Shown here: piece after piece, positions 37,802-47,324 of the stretch
How the letters are laid out: each line of letters starts with the position of its first letter
Position numbering within the stretch: the stretch's first letter is position 1
Assembly (NCBI RefSeq): GCF_030687295.1
Contig: NZ_CP117425.1
Coordinates: 5,088,001 to 5,152,000 of the forward strand
DNA length: 64,000 nucleotides
From: Pseudomonas beijingensis
GTDB lineage: Bacteria > Pseudomonadota > Gammaproteobacteria > Pseudomonadales > Pseudomonadaceae
Reading direction: 5' to 3'
Notes under the pieces: generated by a model
What the model saw: the letters and a program-made list of their open reading frames with translations, nothing else
Told to the model about the DNA's origin: nothing
Databases searched by the model: none
Translations under genes and position numbers: made by a program

Positions 37802-38353
37802 ATGTTCAAATATATATTGGCGACATCGTTAAGGGTACCGGTACCCAACTGCGAAGCCTGGTCATGATCTTCGGCCATGGCTTTCGCAAGCGCGACACCC
37901 TGCAATACCCGGAAGAGCCGGTCTACCTGGCGCCCCGCTACCGTGGCCGCATCGTCCTGACCCGCGACCCCGACGGCGAAGAACGCTGCGTGGCCTGCAA
38001 CCTGTGCGCCGTGGCGTGCCCGGTTGGGTTGCATCTCGCTGCAGAAAGCTGAAACCGAAGACGGTCGCTGGTACCCGGACTTCTTCCGCATCAACTTCTC
38101 GCGCTGCATTTTCTGCGGCCTCTGCGAGGAAGCGTGCCCGACCACCGCGATCCAGCTCACGCCGGATTTCGAAATGGCCGAGTTCAAACGTCAGGACCTG
38201 GTGTACGAGAAAGAAGATCTGCTGATTTCCGGTCCCGGTAAAAACCCTGATTACAACTTCTATCGTGTTGCAGGTATGGCCATTGCCGGTAAGCCAAAAG
38301 GCGCCGCGCAGAACGAAGCCGAACCGATCAACGTGAAGAGCTTGCTGCCTTAA
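37802..38353 (+). pseudogene. nuoI: NADH-quinone oxidoreductase subunit I, interrupted by two frameshifts
   Basis: NuoI carries clusters N6a and N6b between NuoG and NuoB. The natural ATG (37802, GAGGA nine bases upstream) reads MFKYI and then leaves frame, because TATATATT has two extra bases compared with the expected TATATTGGCGAC; it stops after about 21 codons. The correct frame continues ([14 protein letters not shown] ... [14 protein letters not shown]) to 38026, where GGGTTGC replaces the expected GGCTGC (one extra base), and the last part ([10 protein letters not shown] ... [12 protein letters not shown] ... NVKSLLP) is in yet another frame. The two insertions sum to three. Apart from these, every residue block looks conserved, so sequence error is more likely than gene loss. 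Confidence 0.9.
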
Positions 38354-38362
38354 GGAAGAAAG

Positions 38363-38863
38363 ATGGAATTCGCTTTCTATTTCGCATCGGGTATCGCGGT
38401 GGTGTCCACGCTTCGTGTGGTCACCAACACCAACCCTGTGCACGCCCTGCTCTACCTGATCATTTCGCTGATCGCCGTGGCCATGACCTTCTTCGCCCTC
38501 GGCGCGCCGTTCGCCGGTGCCCTGGAAGTGATCGCCTACGCCGGCGCCATCATGGTGCTGTTCGTGTTCGTGGTGATGATGCTCAACCTCGGCCCGGCCG
38601 CGGTCCAGCAGGAACGCTCCTGGCTCAAGCCCGGCATATGGGCGGGGCCGGTGATCCTGTCCGCCCTGTTGCTGGGTGAACTGCTGTATGTGCTGTTCGC
38701 TCACCAGAGCGGCCAGGCCATCGGCCACACCACCGTAGGCGCCAAGGCCGTGGGCATCAGCCTGTTCGGTCCGTACCTGCTGGTGGTCGAACTCGCCTCG
38801 ATGCTGCTGCTTGCCGCAGCCGTCACGGCGTTCCATTTGGGCCGTAACGAGGCGAAGGAGTAA
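38363..38863 (+). CDS. nuoJ: NADH-quinone oxidoreductase subunit J
   Basis: Membrane subunit with the pi-bulge helix [20 protein letters not shown] (20 residues) that links quinone chemistry to proton pumping. 166 residues, five helices. Nine bases after nuoI; AAGGAAG site before ATG 38363. Confidence 0.96.
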
Positions 38864-38867
38864 TCAC

Positions 38868-39176
38868 ATGCCTGCTATCCCTCTCGAGCATGGTCTGGCG
38901 GTTGCCGGCATCCTGTTCTGTCTCGGTCTGGTCGGCCTGATGGTCCGCCGCAACATTCTGTTCGTGCTGATGAGCCTGGAGGTCATGATGAATGCCTCCG
39001 CCCTGGCCTTCATCGTCGCGGGCGCTCGCTGGGCACAGCCGGATGGACAGATCATGTTCATCCTGGTGATCAGCCTGGCAGCCGCCGAGGCCAGTATCGG
39101 CCTGGCGATCCTGTTGCAGCTGTATCGCCGCTTCCACACTCTCGATATTGACGCTGCCAGCGAGATGCGCGGATGA
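38868..39176 (+). CDS. nuoK: NADH-quinone oxidoreductase subunit K
   Basis: 102 residues, three membrane helices. The two buried glutamates of the proton path are in SLEVMMNAS and [14 protein letters not shown] 38868 follows the nuoJ stop by four bases and is preceded by AAGGAG; its own stop overlaps nuoL by four bases. Confidence 0.97.
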
Positions 39177-41026
39177 ACCTTCTCTTCCTGACTTTCATAT
39201 TTCCCCTTGTCGGTTTCCTGCTGCTGTCGTTCTCCCGTGGACGCTGGTCGGAAAACCTCTCGGCCCTGGTTGGCGTGGGCTCCATCGGCCTGTCTGCCAT
39301 CGTCACGGCCTACGTGATCTGGCAATTCAACGTCGCCCCGCCGGAAGGTGGCCGGTACGTGCAGGTGCTGTGGCAGTGGATGGCGGTGGAAGGCTTCACG
39401 CCGAACTTCGCCCTGTATCTGGACGGCCTGTCGGTGACCATGCTCGGCGTGGTGGTCGGCGTGGGTTTCCTGATCCACCTATTCGCCTCCTGGTACATGC
39501 GTGGTGAAGCCGGTTACTCGCGCTTCTTCGCCTACACCAACCTGTTTATCGCCAGCATGCTGTTCCTGGTGCTCGGCGATAACCTGTTGTTCCTGTACTT
39601 CGGCTGGGAAGGCGTGGGCCTGTGCTCGTACCTGTTGATCGGTTTCTACTACAGCAACCGCAACAACGGGAACGCCGCACTCAAGGCGTTCATCGTGACC
39701 CGGATCGGCGACGTGTTCATGGCCATCGGCCTGTTCATCCTGTTCCAACAACTGGGCACGCTGAACATCCAGGAACTGCTGGTCAAGGCACCCGAGCACT
39801 TCAAGGTCGGCGACTTCTGGATCGTCCTGGCGACCCTGATGCTGCTGGGCGGTGCCGTCGGTAAATCCGCGCAACTGCCGCTGCAAACCTGGTTGGCGGA
39901 CGCGATGGCCGGCCCTACCCCGGTCTCGGCACTGATCCACGCCGCGACCATGGTGACCGCCGGTGTCTACCTGATCGCCCGTACCCACGGGCTGTTCGCC
40001 CTGGCGCCGGACATCCTGCACCTGGTGGGCATCGTCGGCGGTGTGACCCTGGTGCTGGCCGGTTTTGCCGCCCTGGTGCAGACCGACATCAAGCGCATCC
40101 TCGCCTACTCGACCATGAGCCAGATCGGCTACATGTTCCTGGCCCTGGGCGTCGGTGCCTGGGAAGGCGCGATCTTCCACCTGATGACCCACGCCTTCTT
40201 CAAGGCCCTGCTGTTCCTTGCCTCCGGTGCGGTGATCGTCGCCTGCCACCACGAGCAGAACATCTTCAAGATGGGCGGCCTGTGGAAGAAACTGCCGCTG
40301 GCCTATGCCAGCTTCATCGTCGGCGGCGCGGCCCTGGCGGCCCTGCCACTGGTCACCGCCGGTTTCTACTCCAAGGACGAAATCCTCTGGGAAGCGTTCG
40401 CCAGCGGTAACCAAGGCCTGCTGTATGCCGGCCTGGTGGGTGCGTTCATGACCTCGCTGTACACCTTCCGCCTGATCTTCATCGCGTTCCACGGTGAGGC
40501 CAAGACCGAAGCCCACGCCGGCCACGGCATTGCCCACTGGCTGCCACTGTCGGTGCTGATCGTGCTGTCGACCTTCGTCGGCGCCCTGATCACCCCACCG
40601 CTGGCCGATGTACTGCCGCAAAGCGTCGGCCATGCCGGCGGCGAAGCCAAGCACAGCCTGGAAATCGCCTCGGGTGCCATCGCCCTGGCCGGTATCCTGC
40701 TGGCCGCCCTGCTGTTCCTGGGCAAGCGTCGTTTCGTCACGGCGATCGCCAACAGCGGCATCGGGCGTTTCCTTTCGGCCTGGTGGTTCGCCGCCTGGGG
40801 CTTCGATTGGATCTACGACAAACTGTTCGTCAAGCCATACCTTGCGATCAGCCACATTCTGCGCAAAGACCCGCTCGACCAGACCATTGGCCTGATCCCG
40901 CGCATGGCCAAGGGCGGCCACACTGCCCTGAGCCGTACCGAGACCGGTCAACTGCGTTGGTATGCGGCTTCCATGGCGGCTGGCGCCGTGCTGGTTATCG
41001 GCGCCATCGTGCTGGTAGCGGTCTGA
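39173..41026 (+). CDS. nuoL: NADH-quinone oxidoreductase subunit L
   Basis: Distal antiporter-like proton pump with the long lateral helix. 617 residues, usual length; conserved [19 protein letters not shown] (19 residues), [19 protein letters not shown] and [14 protein letters not shown] are intact. ATGA overlap with nuoK, 39 bp before nuoM. Confidence 0.97.
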
Positions 41027-41065
41027 TATGAACCTTGCGAACTTGCGAAAGGAAACGAGCCCGTC

Positions 41066-42598
41066 ATGATTCTGCCCTGGCTAATCCTGATCCCCTTCAT
41101 CGGCGGCCTGCTGTGCTGGATCGCGGAGCGCTCCAGCTCCACGCTCCCGCGCTGGATTGCGCTGCTGACCATGTCCCTGGAACTCGCGCTCGGCCTCTGG
41201 CTGTGGGCGACCGGCGACTATTCATTCGCTCCGGCCCCTGGCGCCGATCCGACCTGGGCGCTTGAATTCAAGCACGCCTGGATCGCGCGCTTTGGCATCA
41301 GCGTGCACCTGGCCCTCGACGGTCTGTCGCTGCTGATGATCCTGCTGACCGGCCTGCTGGGTATCCTCTCGGTCCTCTGCTCCTGGAAAGAGATCCAGCG
41401 TCACGTCGGTTTCTTCCACCTGAACCTGATGTGGATCCTGGGCGGTGTCGTCGGCGTGTTCCTGGCGCTGGACCTGTTCATGTTCTTCTTCTTCTGGGAA
41501 ATGATGCTGGTGCCGATGTACTTCCTCATCGCGCTCTGGGGTCACAGTTCTTCGGACGGCAAGAAAACCCGGATCTACGCGGCGACCAAGTTCTTCATCT
41601 TCACCCAGGCGTCCGGCCTGATCATGTTGGTGGCGATCCTCGGTCTGGTACTGGTCAACTTCAACAACACCGGCGTGATCACCTTCAACTACGCCGACCT
41701 GTTGAAAGTGCAGATGTCCAAGACCACCGAGTACGTGCTGATGCTCGGCTTCTTCATCGCCTTCGCGGTGAAGCTGCCGGTGGTGCCGTTCCACTCCTGG
41801 CTGCCGGACGCCCACGCCCAGGCGCCGACCGCCGGTTCCGTGGACCTGGCCGGTATCTTGCTCAAGACTGCGGCCTATGGCCTGCTGCGCTTTGCCCTGC
41901 CGCTGTTCCCGAATGCCTCGGCCGAGTTCGCGCCGATCGCCATGACCCTGGGCCTGATCGGGATTTTCTACGGTGCGTTCCTGGCGTTCGCCCAGACCGA
42001 CATCAAGCGCCTGATCGCCTTCTCCAGCGTTTCGCACATGGGCTTCGTGCTGATCGGGATCTACTCCGGCAGCCAGCTCGCCCTGCAAGGCGCGGTGATC
42101 CAGATGCTCGCCCACGGTCTGTCGGCCGCCGCACTGTTTATCCTCAGCGGTCAGTTGTACGAGCGCCTGCATACCCGGGACATGCGTGAAATGGGTGGCA
42201 TCTGGTCGCGCATCGCCTACCTGCCGGCCATCAGCCTGTTCTTCGCGGCCGCTTCCCTGGGCCTGCCGGGCACCGGCAACTTCGTCGGCGAGTTCCTGAT
42301 CCTGATCGGCTCGTTCGTCAGCGCGCCATGGATCACGGCGATCGCTACGTCCGGCCTGGTGTTCGGTTCGGTCTACTCGCTGATCATGATCCACCGCGCC
42401 TACTTCGGTCCGACCAAGTCGGATGAAGTGTTGCGTGGCATGGACGGTCGCGAACTGATCATGGTGCTCGGCCTTGCGGTGCTGCTGGTTTACCTCGGCG
42501 TGTACCCGCAACCGTTCCTCGACACCTCTGCCGCCACGATGCATGGCGTGCAGCAGTGGCTCGGCACCGCCTTCTCTCAACTCGCTTCGGCCCGGTAA
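41066..42598 (+). CDS. nuoM: NADH-quinone oxidoreductase subunit M
   Basis: Middle antiporter-like subunit. 510 residues; the essential Glu is in [14 protein letters not shown] and the Lys in [20 protein letters not shown] (20 residues). ATG 41066 has AAAGGAAAC upstream; seven bases separate it from nuoN. Confidence 0.97.
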   Translation: MILPWLILIPFIGGLLCWIAERSSSTLPRWIALLTMSLELALGLWLWATGDYSFAPAPGADPTWALEFKHAWIARFGISVHLALDGLSLLMILLTGLLGILSVLCSWKEIQRHVGFFHLNLMWILGGVVGVFLALDLFMFFFFWEMMLVPMYFLIALWGHSSSDGKKTRIYAATKFFIFTQASGLIMLVAILGLVLVNFNNTGVITFNYADLLKVQMSKTTEYVLMLGFFIAFAVKLPVVPFHSWLPDAHAQAPTAGSVDLAGILLKTAAYGLLRFALPLFPNASAEFAPIAMTLGLIGIFYGAFLAFAQTDIKRLIAFSSVSHMGFVLIGIYSGSQLALQGAVIQMLAHGLSAAALFILSGQLYERLHTRDMREMGGIWSRIAYLPAISLFFAAASLGLPGTGNFVGEFLILIGSFVSAPWITAIATSGLVFGSVYSLIMIHRAYFGPTKSDEVLRGMDGRELIMVLGLAVLLVYLGVYPQPFLDTSAATMHGVQQWLGTAFSQLASAR

Positions 42599-42605
42599 GA
42601 GCGCT

Positions 42606-44069
42606 ATGGAATTCACGATTCAACACTTTATCGCGCTTGCGCCGCTGTTGATCACCAGCGCCACGATCATCGTGGTGATGCTGGCGATCGCCTGGCGGCG
42701 CAATCACTCGCAGACCTTCCTGCTGTCGGTGGCAGGGCTGAACCTGGCCTTGCTGTCGATTTTGCCGGCCCTGAAAGTCGCGCCACTGGCGGTCACGCCG
42801 CTGATGCAGGTGGACAGCTTCGCCTGCCTCTACATGGCGTTGATCCTGGTCGCCACCCTGGCCTGCGTCACCCTCGCCCACGCCTACCTCGGCGATGGCG
42901 GTTCGGGTTACCCGGGCAACCGCGAAGAACTGTACCTGCTGATCCTGATGGCCGCCGCCGGTGGCCTGGTGCTGGTCAGCGCGCAGCACCTGGCCAGCCT
43001 GTTCATCGGCCTGGAACTGCTGTCGGTACCGGTCTACGGCCTGGTGGCCTACGCCTTCTTCAACAAGCGCTCCCTGGAAGCCGGCATCAAGTACATGGTG
43101 CTGTCGGCGGCCGGTTCCGCGTTCCTGTTGTTCGGCATGGCCCTGCTCTACGCCGAAGCCGGCACCCTGAGCTTCATCGGCATCGGCCAGGCCCTGGCGG
43201 CCACCGGCCTGCCTAGCCCGATCGCACAACTGGGCCTGGGCATGATGCTGATCGGCCTGGCGTTCAAGCTGTCGCTGGTCCCGTTCCACCTCTGGACCCC
43301 GGACGTCTACGAAGGCGCCCCGGCGCCAGTGGCGGCGTTCCTGGCCACCGCGTCGAAAGTGGCGGTGTTCGCGGTCATGGTGCGTTTGTTCCAGATCTCG
43401 CCCGTGGCCAGCAGCGGTGTGCTGAGCAACGTGCTGACCATCATCGCCATCGCGTCGATCCTGTTCGGTAACCTGCTGGCACTGACCCAGAGCAACCTCA
43501 AGCGTCTGCTGGGTTACTCGTCCATCGCCCACTTCGGCTACCTGCTGATCGCCCTGATCGCCAGTAAAGGCCTGGCCGTGGAAGCCATCGGCGTGTACCT
43601 GGTCACCTACGTGATCACCAGCCTCGGCGCCTTCGGCGTGATCACCCTGATGTCCTCGCCGTACAACGGCCGCGACGCCGACGCCCTGTACGAATACCGC
43701 GGCCTGTTCTGGCGCCGTCCGTACCTGACCGCCGTGCTGACCGTGATGATGCTGTCCCTGGCCGGCATCCCGCTGACTGCTGGCTTCATCGGCAAGTTCT
43801 ACATCATCGCCACCGGCGTCGAGGCCCACCAATGGTGGCTGGTCGGCTCCCTGGTGCTGGGCAGTGCCATCGGCGTGTTCTACTACCTGCGCGTCATGGT
43901 CACCCTGTACCTGATGGAACCGAACCTGCGTCGCCACGATGCCGAGTTGCACTGGGAACAGAAAGCAGGCGGCGTGATGCTGCTGGCCATCGCCGTATTG
44001 GCGTTCTTCCTCGGTGTGTACCCGCAGCCGTTGCTGACCCTGGTCCAGCAGGCTGGCTTGACGGGTTGA
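42606..44069 (+). CDS. nuoN: NADH-quinone oxidoreductase subunit N
   Basis: Third antiporter-like subunit, nearest to NuoK/J. 487 residues with [20 protein letters not shown] (20 residues) and [17 protein letters not shown]. An ATG further upstream inside nuoM is in frame but lies in coding sequence and is rejected. Last gene of the operon, followed by a strong terminator. Confidence 0.97.
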   Translation: MEFTIQHFIALAPLLITSATIIVVMLAIAWRRNHSQTFLLSVAGLNLALLSILPALKVAPLAVTPLMQVDSFACLYMALILVATLACVTLAHAYLGDGGSGYPGNREELYLLILMAAAGGLVLVSAQHLASLFIGLELLSVPVYGLVAYAFFNKRSLEAGIKYMVLSAAGSAFLLFGMALLYAEAGTLSFIGIGQALAATGLPSPIAQLGLGMMLIGLAFKLSLVPFHLWTPDVYEGAPAPVAAFLATASKVAVFAVMVRLFQISPVASSGVLSNVLTIIAIASILFGNLLALTQSNLKRLLGYSSIAHFGYLLIALIASKGLAVEAIGVYLVTYVITSLGAFGVITLMSSPYNGRDADALYEYRGLFWRRPYLTAVLTVMMLSLAGIPLTAGFIGKFYIIATGVEAHQWWLVGSLVLGSAIGVFYYLRVMVTLYLMEPNLRRHDAELHWEQKAGGVMLLAIAVLAFFLGVYPQPLLTLVQQAGLTG

Positions 44070-44094
44070 TCGTCCAAGCGTTGTAACCACTGAG

Positions 44095-44130
44095 AATGCC
44101 CGTATCGCGAGATACGGGCATTTTTTTTGC
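44095..44130 (+). terminator. Terminator of the nuo operon
   Basis: AATGCCCGTATC / GATACGGGCATT stem with a GCGA loop and a run of eight T. Confidence 0.95.
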
Positions 44131-44186
44131 CGATTAAATTACCAACCCTGGCTGATGTTTGAGCCATTGTGGCGAGAGGATCTATC

Positions 44187-44212
44187 TGTGGGAGCACGGC
44201 TTGCTCTCACAA
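44187..44212. repeat. REP remnant, single short hairpin
   Basis: TGTGGGAGCACGGCTTGCTC followed by TCACAA; a compact REP-like hairpin without a partner. Confidence 0.5.
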
Positions 44213-44353
44213 GGGGTGGGATAAATCCCCGGCGCAGCACCTTATTCAATATGATTTATTTTGCTGCCCTGAGGGCCAGAACGAATCACCGCTCAGAAGC
44301 GACTGCTTTAGAAGACTGGCTAGCATTGCCAATTGCCAAAGGAGAAATCCGTC

Positions 44354-44577
44354 ATGACAACCCTCGCAAAAACTCGGTCCGTCACCGTTCAGGTCCCGGT
44401 GCACCTGGCCGAAAAAGTCGATCTGATGACCGAGAACCTTGGGCGCTCCAGGGACTGGATCGTCAAACAAGCGCAAGTCTCCTGACTCATGAAGCCTTGG
44501 CCGATGTTGACGCTGGCCGAGTGATTGACCACCAGGCAGTCCAGGCTTGGGCCGATAGTCTCAGCGGGGATCGATAA
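44354..44577 (+). pseudogene. Broken ribbon-helix-helix antitoxin (ParD/CopG type)
   Basis: From ATG 44354 (AAGGAG upstream) the frame reads MTTLAKTRSVTVQVP, HLAEKVDLMTENLG, RSRDWIVKQA and stops at TGA 44483 after 43 codons. A second frame from about 44487 reads THEALADVDAGRVIDHQA and ADSLSGDR up to TAA 44575. These are the N-terminal RHH domain and the usual C-terminal tail of one antitoxin; the linker between them (about 12-15 residues, normally an Ala-Trp-Ile-Ala-Gln-Glu-Glu type stretch) is missing with a frameshift. No toxin gene follows, so this is an orphan remnant. Confidence 0.7.
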
Positions 44578-44785
44578 CTTCGGCTCGACCCGCCTGATTG
44601 CCAAAGCGCAGTGGCTTTTTCCATCCGCAGATCCGCTCAGATGAGTCTCGAGAGTGAAGCGTCGCCGCAGACCATCAGCGCAAAGTGCAACGCGTTTCCT
44701 ACCCGGCTCATGCAGCTTGCACGACACTGAAAATCCTGAGCGTCTCAACCCATTGTTTTTAAAGAGTTTTAAAACCCGTCTCGGC
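44578..44785. other. Intergenic DNA between the antitoxin remnant and the hemerythrin promoter
   Basis: About 200 bp in which I see no gene, toxin fragment, repeat or terminator. Confidence 0.5.
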
Positions 44786-44802
44786 TGGCACGGCTGATGC
44801 AA
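44786..44802 (+). promoter_or_regulatory. Candidate sigma-54 promoter of the hemerythrin gene
   Basis: TGGCACGGCTGATGCAA: GG and GC are separated by exactly ten bases, and only one base departs from the TGGCACG-N4-TTGCA consensus. It lies about 68 bp before the ATG at 44869. No enhancer site was identified. Confidence 0.65.
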
Positions 44803-44868
44803 TTCAACCTTTACGCGGCGTCGGCGCTCAAAGCCTGCCCGCATCCGTGAATTGCCGAGGAGCTACAC

Positions 44869-45345
44869 ATGAATGCCATCGATCTGTTGAAAGCCGACCA
44901 CGAACGTGTCAAAGCCATCCTGACTCAACTGAGCGAGTCGACCGACCGCGCCGTGAAAAAACGCACCGACCTGTTGGCGAAACTTGAAATGGAAATTTCC
45001 ATCCATACCCGCCTGGAAGAAGAGATTCTGTACCCGGCTTTCAAACAAGCAGGCGGAAAAGACGAGGCCGAAATGTATTACGAGGCCAAGGAAGAACACC
45101 GTACCGTCGACTCGCTGGTGCTGCCGGATCTGAAAACCACCGATCCGACCCAGCCGGAGTTCGCCGGTCGCGTGAAAGTGGTCAAGGAGCTGCTTGAGCA
45201 CCACATCGAGGAGGAAGAAAAGGAAATGTTCCCCCAAGCGAAAAAACTGCTGGGCAAAGCCAAACTGGACGCCTTGGGTGCGGACATGGAAGCCATGAAA
45301 GCGCAGTACAAAAAAGAACTGAGCAGCGCCAATCTCGCCGCCTGA
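44869..45345 (+). CDS. Hemerythrin HHE domain protein
   Basis: 158 residues forming a four-helix bundle that should bind a di-iron centre. His/Glu ligands are spread over LLKADHERVKAIL, SIHTRLEEEILYPAF, AKEEHRTVDSL and LLEHHIEEEEKEMFP. Related proteins sense or buffer O2, NO or iron; the specific role is unknown. GAGGAG nine bases before the ATG. Single-gene unit with its own sigma-54-type promoter, convergent with a LysR gene. Confidence 0.9.
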   Translation: MNAIDLLKADHERVKAILTQLSESTDRAVKKRTDLLAKLEMEISIHTRLEEEILYPAFKQAGGKDEAEMYYEAKEEHRTVDSLVLPDLKTTDPTQPEFAGRVKVVKELLEHHIEEEEKEMFPQAKKLLGKAKLDALGADMEAMKAQYKKELSSANLAA

Positions 45346-45363
45346 TCAAAGCGCCGTGGATGC

Positions 45364-45387
45364 TTCAGCCGTCATGTGACGGCTGAA
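45364..45387. terminator. Hairpin between convergent hemerythrin and LysR genes
   Basis: TTCAGCCGTCA / TGACGGCTGAA, 11-bp perfect stem; no T run, so termination efficiency is uncertain. Confidence 0.5.
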
Positions 45388-45409
45388 TGCGTTGCGACGC
45401 TTTAACGCT

Positions 45410-46288
45410 TTACTGCATGTGTTCACGCAAGAATTCCACGAACGCCTGCACAGGGCGTGAGCCTTGGCGATGTTGCGGGTAGACCGCCGACAACGCCAAG
45501 GGCTCGGTTTCAAACCCCGCCAACACCTGGATCAACCGACCGTCCTTCAAGGCATCGCCGAGGATGAAGGTGGGCAAGTAGGTGATCCCCATCCCGGCAA
45601 TGGCCGCGTCCCTGAGCAAATCACCGTTATTGGCGCGCATGCGTCCCGTGACCTCCAGGGTCAACGGTTTGCCGGCGCCTGCGAAACGCCATTGCACCTG
45701 GCGGCTGTGACCATAGGGCAGGCAGTCGTGATGGCGCAGGTCTTCAGGTCGCGTGGGCGGGCCTTTTTGCGCCAGGTAGGCGGGACTGGCGCAGTACACC
45801 CGCTCGATGGCCGCGATGCGCCGGGCAATCAGCGTCGAATCCTCCAGCACGCCGATGCGCAGCGCCAGGTCATAGCCCTCCCCCAGCAAGTCCACCGAAC
45901 GGTCGCTCAGGTCCACTTCGACGCTGACGCCTGGATACCGCTGCAGAAACAGCGGCAACAGGCTGCCCAAGTGCGCCACGGCGAAAGACAGCGGCGCGCT
46001 GAGCCGGACGGTACCGCGGGGCTCACTGGTCTGGCCGCTGATGCCCTGCTCCACCTGTTCGACGTCATTGAGCAGGCGCAGCGCCGCTTCGTAATAGCGC
46101 TGGCCCAACGGGGTGACGTCCAGCCGGCGGGTCGAGCGGTTGAGCAGGCGCACGCCCAGGCGTTGTTCCAAGGCCATGAGCTTGCGGCTGACAAACTGCT
46201 TGGACAGCCCCAGCTTATCCGCCGCGGCGGTGAAACTGCCTGACTCCATGACCTGGGCAAAGATGCGCATTTCTTCGAAGGGGTTCAT
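45410..46288 (-). CDS. LysR-family transcriptional regulator
   Basis: 292 residues: winged HTH at about 3-62 (FTAAADKLGLSKQFVSRKL, 19 residues) and a substrate-binding domain of the CrgA/DsdC-like subgroup. ATG 46288 is six bases after AGGA; an ATG two codons earlier abuts that site and is less likely. No divergent neighbour lies close enough to name a target; the nearest gene on the other side is the YcaC-like hydrolase, on the same strand. Confidence 0.9.
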   Translation of the reverse strand: MNPFEEMRIFAQVMESGSFTAAADKLGLSKQFVSRKLMALEQRLGVRLLNRSTRRLDVTPLGQRYYEAALRLLNDVEQVEQGISGQTSEPRGTVRLSAPLSFAVAHLGSLLPLFLQRYPGVSVEVDLSDRSVDLLGEGYDLALRIGVLEDSTLIARRIAAIERVYCASPAYLAQKGPPTRPEDLRHHDCLPYGHSRQVQWRFAGAGKPLTLEVTGRMRANNGDLLRDAAIAGMGITYLPTFILGDALKDGRLIQVLAGFETEPLALSAVYPQHRQGSRPVQAFVEFLREHMQ

Positions 46289-46375
46289 TGTCATTCCTGG
46301 GGTGGACAGTCAGGGGGATGAGTTGGGCATTGTGGTCTTGATGAGTCTGATTGCCTAGCTGTTGAATGTGCCGAC

Positions 46376-46474
46376 GCCATCGCGAGCAAGCTCGCTCCCA
46401 CAAGGTTCGTGGGTGTACTCGAATCTTGTAATCACCGGGAACCCTGTGGGAGCGAGCTTGCTCGCGATAGCGGC
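46376..46474. repeat. REP pair, inside-out orientation
   Basis: GCGAGCAAGCTCGCTCCCAC at 46382 and GTGGGAGCGAGCTTGCTCGC at 46446 face outward, as at 23441. Confidence 0.85.
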
Positions 46475-46505
46475 GGTACAGCTTGCAAAAACCTAATGCC
46501 AGACA

Positions 46506-46531
46506 CAAAAACGCCCGCACAAGGCGGGCGC
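46506..46531 (-). terminator. Terminator of the YcaC-like hydrolase gene
   Basis: On the minus strand: CGCCCGC / GCGGGCG stem with TTGT loop and TTTTTGT tail. Confidence 0.85.
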
Positions 46532-46548
46532 CATCCAGCATGAACCGC

Positions 46549-47178
46549 TTACTTGGCCGTCAACGCCGAGTAGCTGTTCATCAGGTTGCGGTAGTTCGGA
46601 ATGCGCTGGGACAGCAGGTTGCCCAGGCCTTCGATGTCGTTGCGCCAGTCGCGGTGCAACTCACAGGCCACCGAGAACCAGTTCATCATCTGCGCGCCGG
46701 CAGCGGTCATGCGGACCCAGGCGGCCTGTTGCACGGTTTCGTTGAACGTGCCCGAAGCGTCGGTCACGACGAACACGTCGAAACCTTCAGCCAGCGCCGA
46801 CAGGGTCGGGAACGCCACGCAGACATCGGTGACCACGCCCGCGATGATCAATTGCTTGCGGCCGGTGGCCTTGATCGCCTTGACGAAGTCTTCGTTGTCC
46901 CAGGCATTGATCTGGCCTGGACGCGGGATGTACGGCGCGTCCGGGAACATTTCCTTGAGTTCCGGCACGATCGGGCCGTTGGGGCCTTGTTCGAAGCTGG
47001 TGGTCAGGATGGTCGGCAGTTCGAAGAACTTCGCCAGGTCGGCCAAGGCCAACACGTTGTTCTTGAACTCGTTGGGCGAGAAGTCCTGGACCAGGGAAAT
47101 CAGGCCGGTCTGGTGATCGACCAGCAGGACGACCGCGTCGTCTTTGTTCAGACGGTTGTAAGCGGGAACGTTGCTCAT
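46549..47178 (-). CDS. Isochorismatase-family (YcaC-like) cysteine hydrolase
   Basis: 209 residues. Asp21 in LLVDHQTGL and the nucleophile Cys120 in GVVTDVCVAF with the preceding cis-peptide VVT are visible. Length and the C-terminal extension (WNWFS-like region ACELHRDWRND) match the YcaC group, whose substrate is unknown. Separated from the amidohydrolase upstream by a REPIN, so probably a separate message, but in the same direction as that operon. Confidence 0.9.
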   Translation of the reverse strand: MSNVPAYNRLNKDDAVVLLVDHQTGLISLVQDFSPNEFKNNVLALADLAKFFELPTILTTSFEQGPNGPIVPELKEMFPDAPYIPRPGQINAWDNEDFVKAIKATGRKQLIIAGVVTDVCVAFPTLSALAEGFDVFVVTDASGTFNETVQQAAWVRMTAAGAQMMNWFSVACELHRDWRNDIEGLGNLLSQRIPNYRNLMNSYSALTAK

Positions 47179-47212
47179 GGGATGACTCCTTTGGGATGGT
47201 TTGTGACAAAAC

Positions 47213-47306
47213 CCTGTGGGAGCGAGCTTGCTCGCGATAGCGGAATGTCAGGGGGAGGCGATGTTGAATGTTCCGCCGCCATCGCGAGCAAGCTCGCTCC
47301 CACAGG
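47213..47306. repeat. REPIN
   Basis: CTGTGGGAGCGAGCTTGCTC at 47214 with its inverted partner ending at 47305, between the YcaC-like gene and the amidohydrolase. Confidence 0.9.
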
Positions 47307-47324
47307 AGAAAATCGGTGCGTTAG

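Noticed and set aside
44155..44577. Single 140-codon protein after the nuo operon
   Set aside because: Its first two thirds span a REP remnant and the antitoxin in the wrong frame; only its tail matches an antitoxin C-terminus. A broken RHH gene explains the region better.
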